This document shows positions 45,414-57,385 of a stretch of 64,000 nucleotides of DNA, in pieces. Both the position numbers and the translations under genes were made by a program. The notes under the pieces were generated by a model. That model worked only from the letters and a program-made list of their open reading frames with translations. It made no database searches and was not told where the DNA came from. Numbering within the stretch: the first letter of the stretch is position 1; each line of letters starts with the position of its first letter. Source of the DNA: Tragulus kanchil. Taxonomy: Eukaryota > Chordata > Mammalia > Artiodactyla > Tragulidae. The DNA lies in assembly GCA_022376925.1 (NCBI GenBank), contig JAIOJX010000030.1, positions 173,781,298 through 173,845,297 on the forward strand. Direction: 5' to 3'.

Positions 45414-45689
45414 ATCCCAAAACTAATAATTTCACAAGTATGAAGAAAATATGAGAAAATAGCAGTAATTTATAATAAAATAATATGCATGTTGATATGT
45501 AAATAAATTGACACAACTATACTAAAATCACGTCGATGTTATGATCTACATGTGTAGAATCAATCTGAGTGTGACAAAATCAAAGAAAGACTAACTCCAG
45601 AGTGTTTTATTAATGATTCAAAATCTGTAAGCAGCATTGCTGTTGGCAACATGATTTTTTGGGGGGTGGGGATCTGGCTCTTTCTAATT

Positions 45690-45803
45690 AATTTATTTTT
45701 TTAATTGAAAAATCATTTCTTTACAGAATTTTCCTGTTTTCTGCCAAACATGCACATAAATCAGCCATAGGTATACACATGTCCCCTCCTTGAACTGGTC
45801 TTG
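45690..45803 (-). mobile_element. Ruminant L1 3' UTR fragment, antisense
   Basis: 'ttaattgaaaaatcatttctttacag' is followed by TAAATCAGCCATAGGTATAC and ACATGTCCCCTCCTTGAAC, a diverged form of the common ruminant L1 3' end. Confidence 0.6.
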
Positions 45804-46063
45804 CTCTCTTGGAGCTTACCTTCTGTGGAAAAATTATGGTAGCATTTTTTACAGCCATGAACATCTCCTGGTAAAGTTTCTAAACAAAACAGAATACAAT
45901 CTTAGTTCAGTTGACAGAGTAGTTCATTCCCAGAAAATTTTGAGACTAGGCAAAAAGTGTTTTCTGTTTATATGCACGATGGACTTAGGTTCTTAGTTCT
46001 GATAATTATGAACAGAGGAGGAGTCCAGGTGTTACCAAAGCATCAGATAGAGGACAATTCTTT
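45804..46063. other. Anonymous non-coding stretch
   Basis: Unique sequence ahead of the next SINE. Confidence 0.4.
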
Positions 46064-46413
46064 TTTTTTTTAATAATTAAATTTGTTTATTTATTTTTGG
46101 CTGTACTAGTTTTTCATTACTGTGTGGGCTTTTCTCTAGTTATGGCCAACGGGAGCTACTCTCTAGTTGGGGTGTGCGGGCTTCTCATTGAAGTGGCTTC
46201 TCTTATAGAACACAGGCTTTATGGTTCTCAGGCTTCAGCTGTAGATTGTAGGCTCAGTAGTTGTTGTTCCTGGCTTCTAGAGGGCAGGCTCAATAATTGT
46301 GGAGCAAGAGCTCAGTTGCTCTGTGGCATGTAGAATCTTCCCAGACTAGGGATTAACTTGTGTCTCCTGCATTGGTGTACGGATTCTTTACCACGGAGCC
46401 ACCAGGGAAGCCC
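46064..46413 (-). mobile_element. tRNA-headed ruminant SINE, long antisense copy
   Basis: Antisense SINE with a T-run tail, 'tttggctgtactagtttttcattactg', repeated GGCTTCTC modules, CTGTGGCATGTAGAATCTTC and the head complement CGGAGCCACCAGGGAAGCCC. Its last 68 bp are repeated at 47496-47563 by pair 16. Confidence 0.82.
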
Positions 46414-48639
46414 TAAATGATAATTTTTTTTGTTCCTTGGGTGCTCCATCCATTGCAGAACATCTGACATCCCTGGCCTCTATCCATTAATGCTTCTCCA
46501 TCCTCATTACTGTAAAAATTAAGAGAAAAAGCCTACCCACAAATGTCCAAAGTAATACCTGTGGAAATACTAAATTTTTTGACAGTGTTGGCACTGGACT
46601 AGGACAGGTGCGGTATTTTCCCTTCCCTTCCCTTCCTTTGGCTGTGGGAGGCTATCATAGCCTTGAACATGACCAACCTTTCAGTAAGAAGCCCCTGTAG
46701 CCAAGGCACCTTAGGAGCACCAGTTCTCAAAGTGACCCAAGGAGGCCCTTCCTTCAGTGCACTGACCCAGATGTGAGTGCTGTGATTTCAGATTGCTGGA
46801 GATAGGCCTGTCACATGAAGGACTTGCCTTTGAAATCAGCAAATGAGAGTTCATGTCTCTTCATGTAACCCTAGCATTGGGGCTACCTTGCAAATCACTT
46901 TTCTTCCAGACCATTTAGGTGTCTGAGTGGTTGTTCAGAGCTAAAAGCAATTTTCATTGACTTTAATGTGGTGACCTTTCTTCATATGAAACTAACCTTT
47001 GTGACATCCTTTATTCCTAATGAAAAATTTATACGATTTATTAATTTCAAAATTGCCAAATACCGTTTCCTCAGTAAAAGTGTGAATAACGAGATACATT
47101 AACGTTAGTGCTTAGAGAAACTGAGGGGGAAATGAGGATGTATAGAAAAGATGGGGAAAGAATCACCTTGTCAACATCTAATTCTCAGAAGAGCTCCAGA
47201 ATTGATGGGTAATCTACTTCTGATTACATCTCTCAACACATATATCATTTCAAACTGATAATTCCCAAAACTGTTGAAGAAACTATTTCATTTTGCCCTA
47301 AATTTTTCCTATTAGCAAATCAAATTCTTCAGATTTGCACAGAGAGAAGAAATTTCAATGACTGCATGCCAACGTTGTCAGCTGTTCTCATTTTCCAACA
47401 TCCCTATCCAGATTTCTCCTCACTCCACCCCCAGAGAAAGAGGAAGTATGGTCAGAAGTTGCTTTTGCAGCAATGGACAAAGTGCTTCTCCCAGCCTAGG
47501 GATTAACTTGTGTCTCCTGCATTGGTGTACGGATTCTTTACCACGGAGCCACCAGGGAAGCCCTAAATGATAATTTTTTTTGTTCCTTGGGTGCTCCATC
47601 CATTGCAGAACATCTGACATCCCTGGCCTCTATCCATTAATGCTTCTCCATCCTCATTACTGTAAAAATTAAGAGAAAAAGCCTACCCACAAATGTCCAA
47701 AGTAATACCTGTGGAAATACTAAATTTTTTGACAGTGTTGGCACTGGACTAGGACAGGTGCGGTATTTTCCCTTCCCTTCCTTTGGCTGTGGGAGGCTAT
47801 CATAGCCTTGAACATGACCAACCTTTCAGTAAGAAGCCCCTGTAGCCAAGGCACCTTAGGAGCACCAGTTCTCAAAGTGACCCAAGGAGGCCCTTCCTTC
47901 AGTGCACTGACCCAGATGTGAGTGCTGTGATTTCAGATTGCTGGAGATAGGCCTGTCACATGAAGGACTTGCCTTTGAAATCAGCAAATGAGAGTTCATG
48001 TCTCTTCATGTAACCCTAGCATTGGGGCTACCTTGCAAATCACTTTTCTTCCAGACCATTTAGGTGTCTGAGTGGTTGTTCAGAGCTAAAAGCAATTTTC
48101 ATTGACTTTAATGTGGTGACCTTTCTTCATATGAAACTAACCTTTGTGACATCCTTTATTCCTAATGAAAAATTTATACGATTTATTAATTTCAAAATTG
48201 CCAAATACCGTTTCCTCAGTAAAAGTGTGAATAACGAGATACATTAACGTTAGTGCTTAGAGAAACTGAGGGGGAAATGAGGATGTATAGAAAAGATGGG
48301 GAAAGAATCACCTTGTCAACATCTAATTCTCAGAAGAGCTCCAGAATTGATGGGTAATCTACTTCTGATTACATCTCTCAACACATATATCATTTCAAAC
48401 TGATAATTCCCAAAACTGTTGAAGAAACTATTTCATTTTGCCCTAAATTTTTCCTATTAGCAAATCAAATTCTTCAGATTTGCACAGAGAGAAGAAATTT
48501 CAATGACTGCATGCCAACGTTGTCAGCTGTTCTCATTTTCCAACATCCCTATCCAGATTTCTCCTCACTCCACCCCCAGAGAAAGAGGAAGTATGGTCAG
48601 AAGTTGCTTTTGCAGCAATGGACAAAGTGCTTCTCCCAG
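46346..48639. repeat. Tandem ~1.15 kb duplication, pair 16
   Basis: Copy A is 46346-47494 and copy B is 47496-48639. The offset is 1150 falling to 1145 because one CCCTT unit near 46620 is missing in copy B. The junction has CTTCTCCCAG beside CTTCCCAGA, a microhomology. The unit is otherwise anonymous, with a possible MER5-like block near 46450-46490. Confidence 0.95.
47496..47563 (-). mobile_element. Antisense SINE head fragment (pair 16 copy B)
   Basis: Duplicate of 46346-46413. Only the head complement is present because the duplicated unit starts inside the SINE. Confidence 0.8.
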
Positions 48640-48653
48640 AACAGCAGTGTCAC

Positions 48654-48805
48654 AGTGTGTGTGTGTGTCTGTCTGTGTGTGCACGTGTGAAATAGATACA
48701 GGGATAAAGGTAGAATTGAGGAGAGGGAGGGGGAGAGAGATGAAGGATGGAGAAAGAGATGGATGAGGAGAAGGGAAGGGAGAAAGTAAAAGAGGGAGAG
48801 AATTA
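48654..48805 (+). repeat. (TG)n tract followed by polypurine tract
   Basis: A GTGTGTGTGTGTCTGTCTG run at about 48654-48685 is followed from about 48717 by ~80 bp of nearly pure purines (GAGGGAGGGGGAGAGAGATG and similar). Confidence 0.75.
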
Positions 48806-48904
48806 GTTACTGGGAAACAAAACATTCATTGCTACGGGAAGGGAATAAGAAAAACCTTATGAACAAACAGGTACTGTCTTTATTGCAAAATATCTGGTCA
48901 CATT

Positions 48905-49100
48905 ATTCTGATGACTTGCCATTTACAAAGTACTTTCACAAGCATAATCCCATTTCATCCTCACTACAAACCTCTGGTGTACGTATGATTGTCTCCAATT
49001 TATAAATAAGGAAATAGAGGCTCAAAGATGTTCATGACTTTCCTTAAATCACACACTGAATAATCAGAGAACCAAAAGACGAAGTCACCTGACTCTAGGT
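48905..49100 (+). mobile_element. MIR SINE (copy A)
   Basis: A fairly well kept MIR: ACTTTCACAAGCATAATCCC, TTTCATCCTCACTACAAACC, AATAAGGAAATAGAGGCTCA and the 'aaatcacacactgaataat' block. Confidence 0.75.
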
Positions 49101-49414
49101 TTAGAATTCTCTTTTTCCTGTTACTTATTCATACAAATTGACTTTATTACATTATCATGTTGGCAAGCTGGGCAGAAAGGTCCCAATAGATGTAATATGT
49201 AAAGGTATCCAACTCGTGTTCTGATTGTTATTTTATAGCTATATTGTGAAGATAACTGGTTTCTATAGTTGAGTAACCAAAATAGTAAAGCTCTAAGAAT
49301 AAGACCAGAATTTTCTGAGGGACCTAGTACTATTGGTTTGGGAAGAGGCTGAAGACTTTACATTTTGCCTATCAGGAAAAGTAGCACAAGAAATTTAATG
49401 CCCTGTAAAAAAAA

Positions 49415-49667
49415 TTTTTTTGACCTCTTCTACTGATCTTTCATTCATTTATCTTTGTTCTTTGGCCTGTGTGGACCTCCCATCGCAGCCACCTCTCTTG
49501 TCGCAGAGCACCAGCTCTGGGCACATGCATTCCAGAGCTCGGGCTGGGTAGGACACACCAGTCCAATCGCTTCGTGGCACATGGCACCTTCCCAGGCCAG
49601 GGATCGAACAGGCACACCTTGTACTGCAAGGCGATGTCCTTACCCACTGGACCACCAGGGAAGCCCT
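49415..49667 (-). mobile_element. Long-bodied tRNA-Glu SINE, antisense (copy A)
   Basis: Flanked by CCCTGTAAAA on both sides (49401-49410, and after the head from 49669). It contains GATCTTTCATTCATTTATCT, GGGCACATGCATTCCAGAGC and CACTGGACCACCAGGGAAGC. The 3' tail is reduced to a short T-run. Confidence 0.88.
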
Positions 49668-50031
49668 ACCCTGTAAAATTTTAAATAACATTTGATGTTA
49701 ATAGTGAGGATATGATACCTGTAAGAACAGGTATGATATAAATGATTATAAAATGTTTGAGATATTTTTCACATATAAATCTTATTTAATTATAATTTTA
49801 TAGCAAATGAAATCTTCTGCTGAAAAATACAACTAATTTAATTGAGTTTTATGCTTTACACAAAGAACAGAAATTTTCCAAAGTGTAAAACTCTTCTTAA
49901 TCATATCTTGAATATAAATTTAGCTACAAATATGGGTCAATGTGTATGTACTGAATGTTATAAGGAAAGCTTGGCCTGTTGGCAGCACTCTTCTTAATCA
50001 TATTTTTGAGATATAATAGCTATACAGTAGG

Positions 50032-50206
50032 CAAAGTACTTTCACAAGCATAATCCCATTTCATCCTCACTACAAACCTCTGGTGTACGTATGATTGTCT
50101 CCAATTTATAAATAAGGAAATAGAGGCTCAAAGATGTTCATGACTTTCCTTAAATCACACACTGAATAATCAGAGAACCAAAAGACGAAGTCACCTGACT
50201 CTAGGT
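50032..50206 (+). mobile_element. MIR SINE (partial, copy B)
   Basis: Duplicate of 48926-49100 in pair 17. Confidence 0.75.
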
Positions 50207-50520
50207 TTAGAATTCTCTTTTTCCTGTTACTTATTCATACAAATTGACTTTATTACATTATCATGTTGGCAAGCTGGGCAGAAAGGTCCCAATAGATGTA
50301 ATATGTAAAGGTATCCAACTCGTGTTCTGATTGTTATTTTATAGCTATATTGTGAAGATAACTGGTTTCTATAGTTGAGTAACCAAAATAGTAAAGCTCT
50401 AAGAATAAGACCAGAATTTTCTGAGGGACCTAGTACTATTGGTTTGGGAAGAGGCTGAAGACTTTACATTTTGCCTATCAGGAAAAGTAGCACAAGAAAT
50501 TTAATGCCCTGTAAAAAAAA

Positions 50521-50773
50521 TTTTTTTGACCTCTTCTACTGATCTTTCATTCATTTATCTTTGTTCTTTGGCCTGTGTGGACCTCCCATCGCAGCCACCT
50601 CTCTTGTCGCAGAGCACCAGCTCTGGGCACATGCATTCCAGAGCTCGGGCTGGGTAGGACACACCAGTCCAATCGCTTCGTGGCACATGGCACCTTCCCA
50701 GGCCAGGGATCGAACAGGCACACCTTGTACTGCAAGGCGATGTCCTTACCCACTGGACCACCAGGGAAGCCCT
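50521..50773 (-). mobile_element. Long-bodied tRNA-Glu SINE, antisense (copy B)
   Basis: Duplicate of 49415-49667 in pair 17. Confidence 0.88.
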
Positions 50774-51109
50774 ACCCTGTAAAATTTTAAATAACATTTG
50801 ATGTTAATAGTGAGGATATGATACCTGTAAGAACAGGTATGATATAAATGATTATAAAATGTTTGAGATATTTTTCACATATAAATCTTATTTAATTATA
50901 ATTTTATAGCAAATGAAATCTTCTGCTGAAAAATACAACTAATTTAATTGAGTTTTATGCTTTACACAAAGAACAGAAATTTTCCAAAGTGTAAAACTCT
51001 TCTTAATCATATCTTGAATATAAATTTAGCTACAAATATGGGTCAATGTGTATGTACTGAATGTTATAAGGAAAGCTTGGCCTGTTGGCAGCACTTTATC
51101 AAAGAATTA

Positions 51110-51280
51110 CAGCACTGGTCCCCAAACTTTTTGGCATCAAGGACTGGTTTCATGGAAGAAATTAAGGGGGGAGATGCAAGTGGTGGGAAGCAGCTGCAAA
51201 TACAGATGAAGCTTTGCTCCCTTGTCTGCTGCTCCCGTCTTGCTGGACCAGTCTATGGCCCAGAGGCTGGGGACCCCTGA
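51110..51280 (+). mobile_element. hAT-like MITE
   Basis: A ~170-bp element with terminal inverted repeats: CACTGGTCCCCAAAC at the left end and GCTGGGGACCCCTGA at the right. The left inner sequence (TTTTTGGCATCAAGGACTGG, then TTTCATGGAAGA) and right inner sequence match the profile of old non-autonomous hAT elements of mammals. Possible 7-8 bp flanking repeats (GAATTAC/GAATTATAC) are imperfect. No transposase is present. Confidence 0.65.
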
Positions 51281-52134
51281 ATTATACAGGATTATAAGAT
51301 TACATTGGTGAGCTTGTATTTTAGCCAGACTGTTTTAGACTCTAGGACATTTCTAAGTTAAGACTGGGAAACTCTCTAGCAGGTATCTGCAATATCCTGA
51401 CATGAACTTCTCTGTCTTTGGCATTGTGTCTGAATTGTCGAGTTTAGTGCCTTCATGGATTCAGCCTGTATTATATGTCCAAGAACTCTGACGTACCCAC
51501 TAAGTGCTAGCACTGTGCTAAGTGTTTCAATTTGATTTTTTTTCTTTTCTATTTTATCCTCATGTATTCCTTAGACATGGTATATTAAATAGGGTCATGC
51601 TAGAAGCTCTCACAAAAGAAATCCATAAATTCAGAGCTTCTTATACTAGAGACGTCTCACAGAAAAATCAGATTTTTGTAGGTAGTTTTACAGTCGATAA
51701 GTAGTTTCCTAGTTCCTAGTTGTCAGACAGTTTTCCTCCACGTGGTGCCTCAAGAGGTCAAGCCTCTTTTTGCCATGAGAGACTAAAATCTCCAAAAGTA
51801 GGGATGAGGTAACTCTGGCTTGGGAGTTAAATCTGGCTGCTAATTGGTTTTTTTGTTGTTGTTGTTTTGTTTATTCTGTTTTTAATGATCAGTGACTAAG
51901 GAATTTTTTTGGCATTTTTAAATAGCAGAGACAAAATAGAAATTTAATATTTTGTGACATAAAAATTATACAAAATTCATATTTTAGTGTCCCTACACAA
52001 AGCGTTACTGGGACAAAGCTATGCTCATCTGGTGTACATATTGCCTGTGACTGCTTTTGCACTAAAACGCAGAATCGAAGGGTTGCCACAGAGATTATAT
52101 GACTCACAAAGCCAGAAAATATTTACTATTGGGC
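51281..52134. other. Anonymous non-coding stretch
   Basis: Unique sequence with a short (TTG)n/T-rich run near 51849-51870. No coding signal. Confidence 0.45.
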
Positions 52135-52504
52135 TGCTGTGAACTGAATATGTACCTCCAAAATTCGTATGTTGAGGCCCTAATTCCCAGTGTGATGGTC
52201 TTAATAGGAGAGTGTTTGGGGAGTAATTACTTTTAAATAAAGTCACAAGGTATGGCCCCCATGATGGGAGCAGTACCTTTTGAAGTAGAAAATGAGGATC
52301 AGAGCTCAATCTCTCTCTCATTCTCTGTATCTCTTAGCTGTGTGAGAACACAGCAAGAAGGGTGACCATCTGCAAGGCAGGAGGAGGACCTTCACCAAGA
52401 ACTCATCCCTGCTGACATCCTGACCTCACAATTTGAGCTTGTGGAAAATAACTGTCTGTTTAAGGCATCTGCTACTGTTATGGAAGCTCAAGCTGACTAA
52501 GGCA
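52135..52504 (+). mobile_element. MaLR (ERVL-type) solo LTR
   Basis: The 370-bp element begins TG and ends CA. It follows the MST/MLT1 LTR profile: 'aattcgtatgttgaggccctaattcccagtgtgatgg' (about 52160-52200), GTGAGAACACAGCAAGAAGG and 'tctgtttaaggcatctg', ending GCTGACTAAGGCA. No internal genes. Flanks TGGGC and ATGGC are only a weak target-site duplication. Confidence 0.75.
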
Positions 52505-52609
52505 ATGGCCCTTAACAGAAAAAGTCTATTAACTGCAGCTAAAGAACTTTCTCACAGACTGAGTTCTATCTACCCACAGAATGAGAGTGGGAACCATATT
52601 CTAACTCAA

Positions 52610-52700
52610 AGTTTAGAGAAAATAGTGGCTTTCCCAAGGGCTTATGGTTCCATGTTGCATATCCAGGATTCAAACCCAGATCTCTCTGATCTCAACTCCC
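52610..52700 (+). mobile_element. MIR fragment
   Basis: Diverged MIR 3' core with GGATTCAAACCCAGATCTCT. Confidence 0.5.
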
Positions 52701-53955
52701 CTAAATCTCAACTGTTTTTTTAATTTACTCTTAGGCTCCTGAATTTCCTTATCAATGTATTCATTTATAATTTCCTACAAATTTATAGGAAACTGATGTC
52801 TGGAAAATATGCCTCATCACATTGTTTGACTTTAATATGCATTGAACTCTAGCTATATTCTCATAATAACTTTGAAAAAAAAGTATTTAGTATGAAATTT
52901 AAAAACCCAGTGTGGCTCTACGTGTAATGATTATGTGCCAACCAGTTAATAAATCTTCAGAACAATAGCACTGCTCCCAATAATGTTTGGTGTTTCAAAA
53001 TGATTAATTTTTAACAGTTCCTTACATCCCTTGTGTATAATGTCTCAGATCCCATGAGATAAGCAAACAAATCTCTATGTTACTGTGGAACAGAAATAAA
53101 ATACGACAGAATTTTCTGATGACTCTGAGGAGTTGAATGGCTCCTATGGGAATGACAAGTTAATTAAAATGAGCATAGGATTACTATACTCTATTATAGT
53201 ACAATTATGTTCTCTCCTCCTTTTTTTTTGTTCCCTCCTTAAAGACTTTACAATAAAGGTCAAACTGAGAAAAATAAATGGCATTTTTCCTAGCTCTGCT
53301 TTTTAATGGGATGTGTTTCACTAAATTTAACAGGACCTAAATGTTGCTAGGTTGGAATTCCTTGGCGATCACCACATAAAGTATAAGGTGATAGGAGAAC
53401 TAGAAAGAAATGGTCATGAACTACTTGTAATCACAACTGCTCTAGGTCTACTCACCTTATATTTAGACCTGTAGAACAAGTGTAGACAAACCAGTCATTT
53501 GATGAAGTGGTTGAGAAAGCAGAAGAGACAACATCCTGAGGTTGACATATAAGGCCAGGCATATACAATAATGGGATTCTTTCTCTAAAATAATTCACTT
53601 TAACTATACTCCAGCTTTCTTTCTAGAATTTGTAGCTGTCCACGTACAGACATGCCCCATACCTAATAAATGAAAGAAGGCTTTCATTTAGGTGGGATGG
53701 CTTATTCTAAGGTACAAAGTTATAAGGTAACTCACTCTCTCACACATATACTCCGAGGTATAAATTATAAAATCTCTTAGCTCTATTGGCATAGGAAGGG
53801 TAGAATGGTTTTAATTCAGAAAAGAGCCAAGTGTCTTTTGAGGTCAACAGAAAGAACTATTCAGGTGTCCATTGGGAATGAAAGCATTCTGAAGTTTTTA
53901 AGTGAAAAGGATGTATCCTGCATACTTAGAACTTCATGTGTTATATCATGTATGA
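52701..53955. other. Anonymous non-coding stretch
   Basis: A/T-rich unique sequence with no recognised repeat. The 70-codon ORF at 53805-54017 overlaps the next MIR fragment and is not a gene. Confidence 0.45.
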
Positions 53956-53959
53956 TTAG

Positions 53960-54090
53960 TACTTGCAGAAAATTATCATCATTTTACAGATGGAAAGTTG
54001 AAGCCCTGAGGTACTAAGTTACTTTTCCAAAAAGACATGCTTGATTTAAAGCAAACATTGGATTTGAACATACAACATTCTTTACTTTTT
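53960..54090 (+). mobile_element. MIR fragment
   Basis: ATCATCATTTTACAGATGGA is followed by a diverged MIR core and 'ggatttgaacatacaac'. Confidence 0.55.
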
Positions 54091-54863
54091 GAACATGCAT
54101 CATGTTGGCCCTAGTATGATGTCTACTTGTTCTCCATTCATGTTTAGTCCCACTCTACCCATCAGTTCTTCCTAGAAGCCATAATAGAGCATAACTTGGT
54201 TTTTGTGGGTCAAAGGTGAAGGTTACATATATTTCAAAGCCATCACATCAGAGACTTCACAGTCAAACACCATGTCAATTGAAATTGTTTTATTTCCAAA
54301 TATCAGGAAAATAGGTTCAAGCAGGACAAATAATGAAAGTAACTTAGTGGCACACATATTATAATGAATACCTTCCAATAAGCTGTGACTCACTAGCTCA
54401 ATGATGACTCCAAGGACTTGGTTTTCTCCATCTTTAGGCTTTATCTTCTACACTGTCCATTTTATTCCAAAACTGAGCCCTTAAATATTCCAGGGAAGAA
54501 ACCAAAAAATCCAGAAACACATGGTTCCTCTTTCACATTGAACAGTAAAGGAATCGGCTTCAGCTGAATTATCTTGACACAGCTTCTTAACTATATTTTA
54601 ATTATACAATCTTATGCCCAACCCCAAATCAGCACTTGTCACCAGGGGATTGAATATGCCACTTGTTCTAGCCTCAATCACATGCTCCAGCTTTTAAGTA
54701 TGGGAAAAGTCAATTTCTTGGAAACCACATGAACCCATAAACAAAAATCAGGGGCTACCAAGGAGAAAAAAAAGGGGTGGATGCTGCAGAAATATAGCAA
54801 CTCAAACAGGGTAGATTATGTTGTGGTAACCAATGATTCCCAGATCTCAGTAGCCTAAAACAA
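54091..54863. other. Anonymous non-coding stretch
   Basis: Unique sequence with no coding signal. Confidence 0.45.
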
Positions 54864-54876
54864 CAAATGCTTATTT

Positions 54877-55157
54877 ATTATTTTTTAAATTTTGGCCTCT
54901 TTTATTGTTTTTTTTTTTATTTATTTATCTATTTTCATCCATCTTCACTCCCTGGCCTGTGTGAGTCTCCCACTGCAGTGGCCTCCCTCGCTGCAGAGCA
55001 CCAGCCCTGGGCGGATGCGCTCCAGAGCACCAGCTCACGACTGGACACACTGGTCCAAACACTCCACAGCACGTGGGATCCTCCCAGACCAGGGATTGAA
55101 CCAGTGCCTCCCACACTGCAAGGCAGAGTCTCCACCCACTGGACCACCAGGAAAGCC
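54877..55157 (-). mobile_element. Long-bodied tRNA-Glu SINE, antisense
   Basis: Target-site duplication CAAATGCTTATTT (54864-54876) and CAAATGTTTATTT (55158-55170), one difference. The body has TTTTCATCCATCTTCACTCC and the head complement CACTGGACCACCAGGAAAGC. The tail side includes TTTTGGCCTCTTTTATTG. This locus lies outside the duplicated units. Confidence 0.9.
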
Positions 55158-55170
55158 CAAATGTTTATTT

Positions 55171-55560
55171 TTTGCTAATCTTTCATCATTGCCAGACAGG
55201 AATTCTGTTCTATGTCATCACTGCTATCCAGGACCAGTTGACAGAATAGCCACTTTCTGGACCACTCACAGATTAGCAGAGGGAGAAGAGTATATGAGGA
55301 TAGATGCGCTAATTTCTGAATTGTATTTGCATCACTTCTGATTGAATATCAAAGGCAGGTGACAAGGCCACATATAACTTCAAAGGAGGAGGGGGACTGC
55401 ATGATCATGGAGGGGAAGGATTGGAGTATTTGTGAGGAGGTTTCATAAATATTCTAAGAAACAACCAACAAAGAGTCATCATATCTATCCTGAGTTAGAA
55501 AAAGAGTTCAACCACCACCAAAGGATTTAAAGAGGATGTTATAAACTTGAAGAACTAGGC
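55171..55560. other. Anonymous non-coding stretch
   Basis: Unique sequence between two SINEs. Confidence 0.45.
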
Positions 55561-55798
55561 CTTTCTGGCTTCAGTGGTTAAAAAAAACAACAACAACAAC
55601 AAAAAATCTACCTGTAATGCAGGAAACATGGCAGGAGCCACAGGTTTGATTCCTGGGTTGGGAAGATCTCTTGGAGGAGGAAATGATAACCCACTCCAGC
55701 ATTCTTTCCTGGGAAATTCCAGACAGAGGAGCCTGGCAGGCTATAGTTCATGGGGATGAAAAGAGTTGGACACGACTGAGCGACTAAACACCAACAAC
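55561..55798 (+). mobile_element. Bov-tA SINE with internal (AAC)n expansion
   Basis: Head CTTTCTGGCTTCAGTGGTT, then an unusual internal run AAAAAAAACAACAACAACAA at about 55579, then CTACCTGTAATGCAGGAAAC, GGTTGGGAAGATCTCTTGGA and GTTGGACACGACTGAGCGAC. The run replaces the usual 'aagaatc' of the left part. Confidence 0.88.
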
Positions 55799-56321
55799 AG
55801 CTAGGAAAGAGGTTAAACTGCTGTCAGGTGCTCACTTAATTCTTACCCCTTCACGGATATCTTCATTGCATAATAGTAGTGATATCACAAAGTTTATAGC
55901 AGGAGAATCAACTAGAATCAAGAAAATACGTGGAGTTAGCAACAATACACTGTTATAATTATTACTTTATATAATTTTCTGTCTTTTAAGGAAGATGAGA
56001 GAATAAGCCACAAGAATACAGAGAGACAGCTTATTATATTAAACTTAACTATAACAACAGAATGTATATGGAGCCAGGACTAAATCATAAAGACATTCTA
56101 TCTTCTGTTGTAAGCCCAGGCAGTGAGTTTAAGGACCTGAAGGACATTCCTTCACAACTGACAAACATTCCACTTACCCCAAAGCTAATGGACCAGATAT
56201 GATCAGAAGAAAGCCAAGTCTAATTTTAACTTTAACTTGAAACCGCCAATGATAATAAGAAGCTTACTTGGATGTTATCAAAGTGCATTGTTGTGGCCCT
56301 TTTTATTTTCTTTTCTAGTAA
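55799..56321. other. Anonymous non-coding stretch
   Basis: Unique A/T-rich sequence. Nothing recognised. Confidence 0.45.
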
Positions 56322-57244
56322 GAACAAACAGAAACAAACAGAAAAACCTTTTGTGAAACCCTAGCCAGAAAAATGTAAGCTCTGTAATTCTGATTTAAGG
56401 AACAATCTCAAGACCTCACCAAGAGAAAAATAACAATAAAAGAGAAATAGAATGGCCTAATAGAAAAGAGGAGTTCTAAGACACTGCCCAAAAGAGAAGT
56501 CTGGTGGATAGTCTCTGATGAGATCAATGGACAAGAAGAAATCAAGACTCAATCCATTCTTCCTTTAGAAATAAGCAATAATGTCTTCACAAGAAAACTT
56601 TATTTTCAATGTTAGTGTTTCATTTAGTAAAGAGAAATGAGAAACTTAATGACTTATGGAAAACCCATCCCTAGACTGATGTCACACAATTTTATGAAGG
56701 GGAAATGCAATGATCAAAAGGTCTTCCCATGTGTACACATCACGTTTGGCATTTTGATAAGTTTTATCATCTAACTCTGAGATTTTTCTTTAATGATATC
56801 TATCCAATTAACTGTAATAGCTTCTTCAAGGCTAGGAAAAATACTGTCTCAAACTTAAGCATTTAAAAGTTTTATCTTTTACTTTATTCAGTAAATATGT
56901 TTTACATTTCAACCACACAGGCTAGAAGCTGGAAACAGAATGGTGAACAGTTCACAAGAGGAGTAAACTTTCCTGAACTCCTTTCTTATGCAAGCAAGGC
57001 CCTACTTTAGCTAAGGTTGGCCCATGGTTGTGGGGATGAGACTCATGGAAATCACAAAGTCAGCATTCATTTTAGAACCACAGAAATCATGAAATAGCAC
57101 AGAAAAAAGAAATTTCAAAGGCCCTACGAGGCATGATGTCTAGCCACCAGCAAGTAAAGAAACAATTACAGCTAATGATTACATCAGGCTGATGAGAAGC
57201 CTTGAACAGTTATATCTTTAACAGAACAACCCAGTTAAGTTTAA

Positions 57245-57385
57245 AAGAAGAGTATGAGGCATGCTTTTATCATCCCCATTTCACAAAGGGGAAAACAAGC
57301 ATACAGATACAGAAACTAACTGATTAACCCAAAATCCCATCCATCAGTCTCGCTCCAGAATGTGTGCTCTTAACCACATGCAGCC
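57245..57385 (+). mobile_element. MIR fragment (copy A)
   Basis: CATCCCCATTTCACAAAGGG and a diverged MIR tail ending 'gtgctcttaaccacatgcag'. Copy B is at 58316-58454. Confidence 0.55.

Larger units (their letters stand above)
48926..51095. repeat. Tandem ~1.06 kb duplication, pair 17
   Basis: Copy A is 48926-49989 and copy B is 50032-51095, at an offset of 1106 with a 42-bp spacer. The spacer begins with CTTCTTAATCATAT, a phrase that also occurs inside the unit (about 49892). Confidence 0.95.

Noticed and set aside
51110..51280. Small secreted protein in the 110-codon ORF 50948-51280
   Set aside because: Its second half is the hAT-like MITE and its first half is part of the pair 17 duplicated unit.
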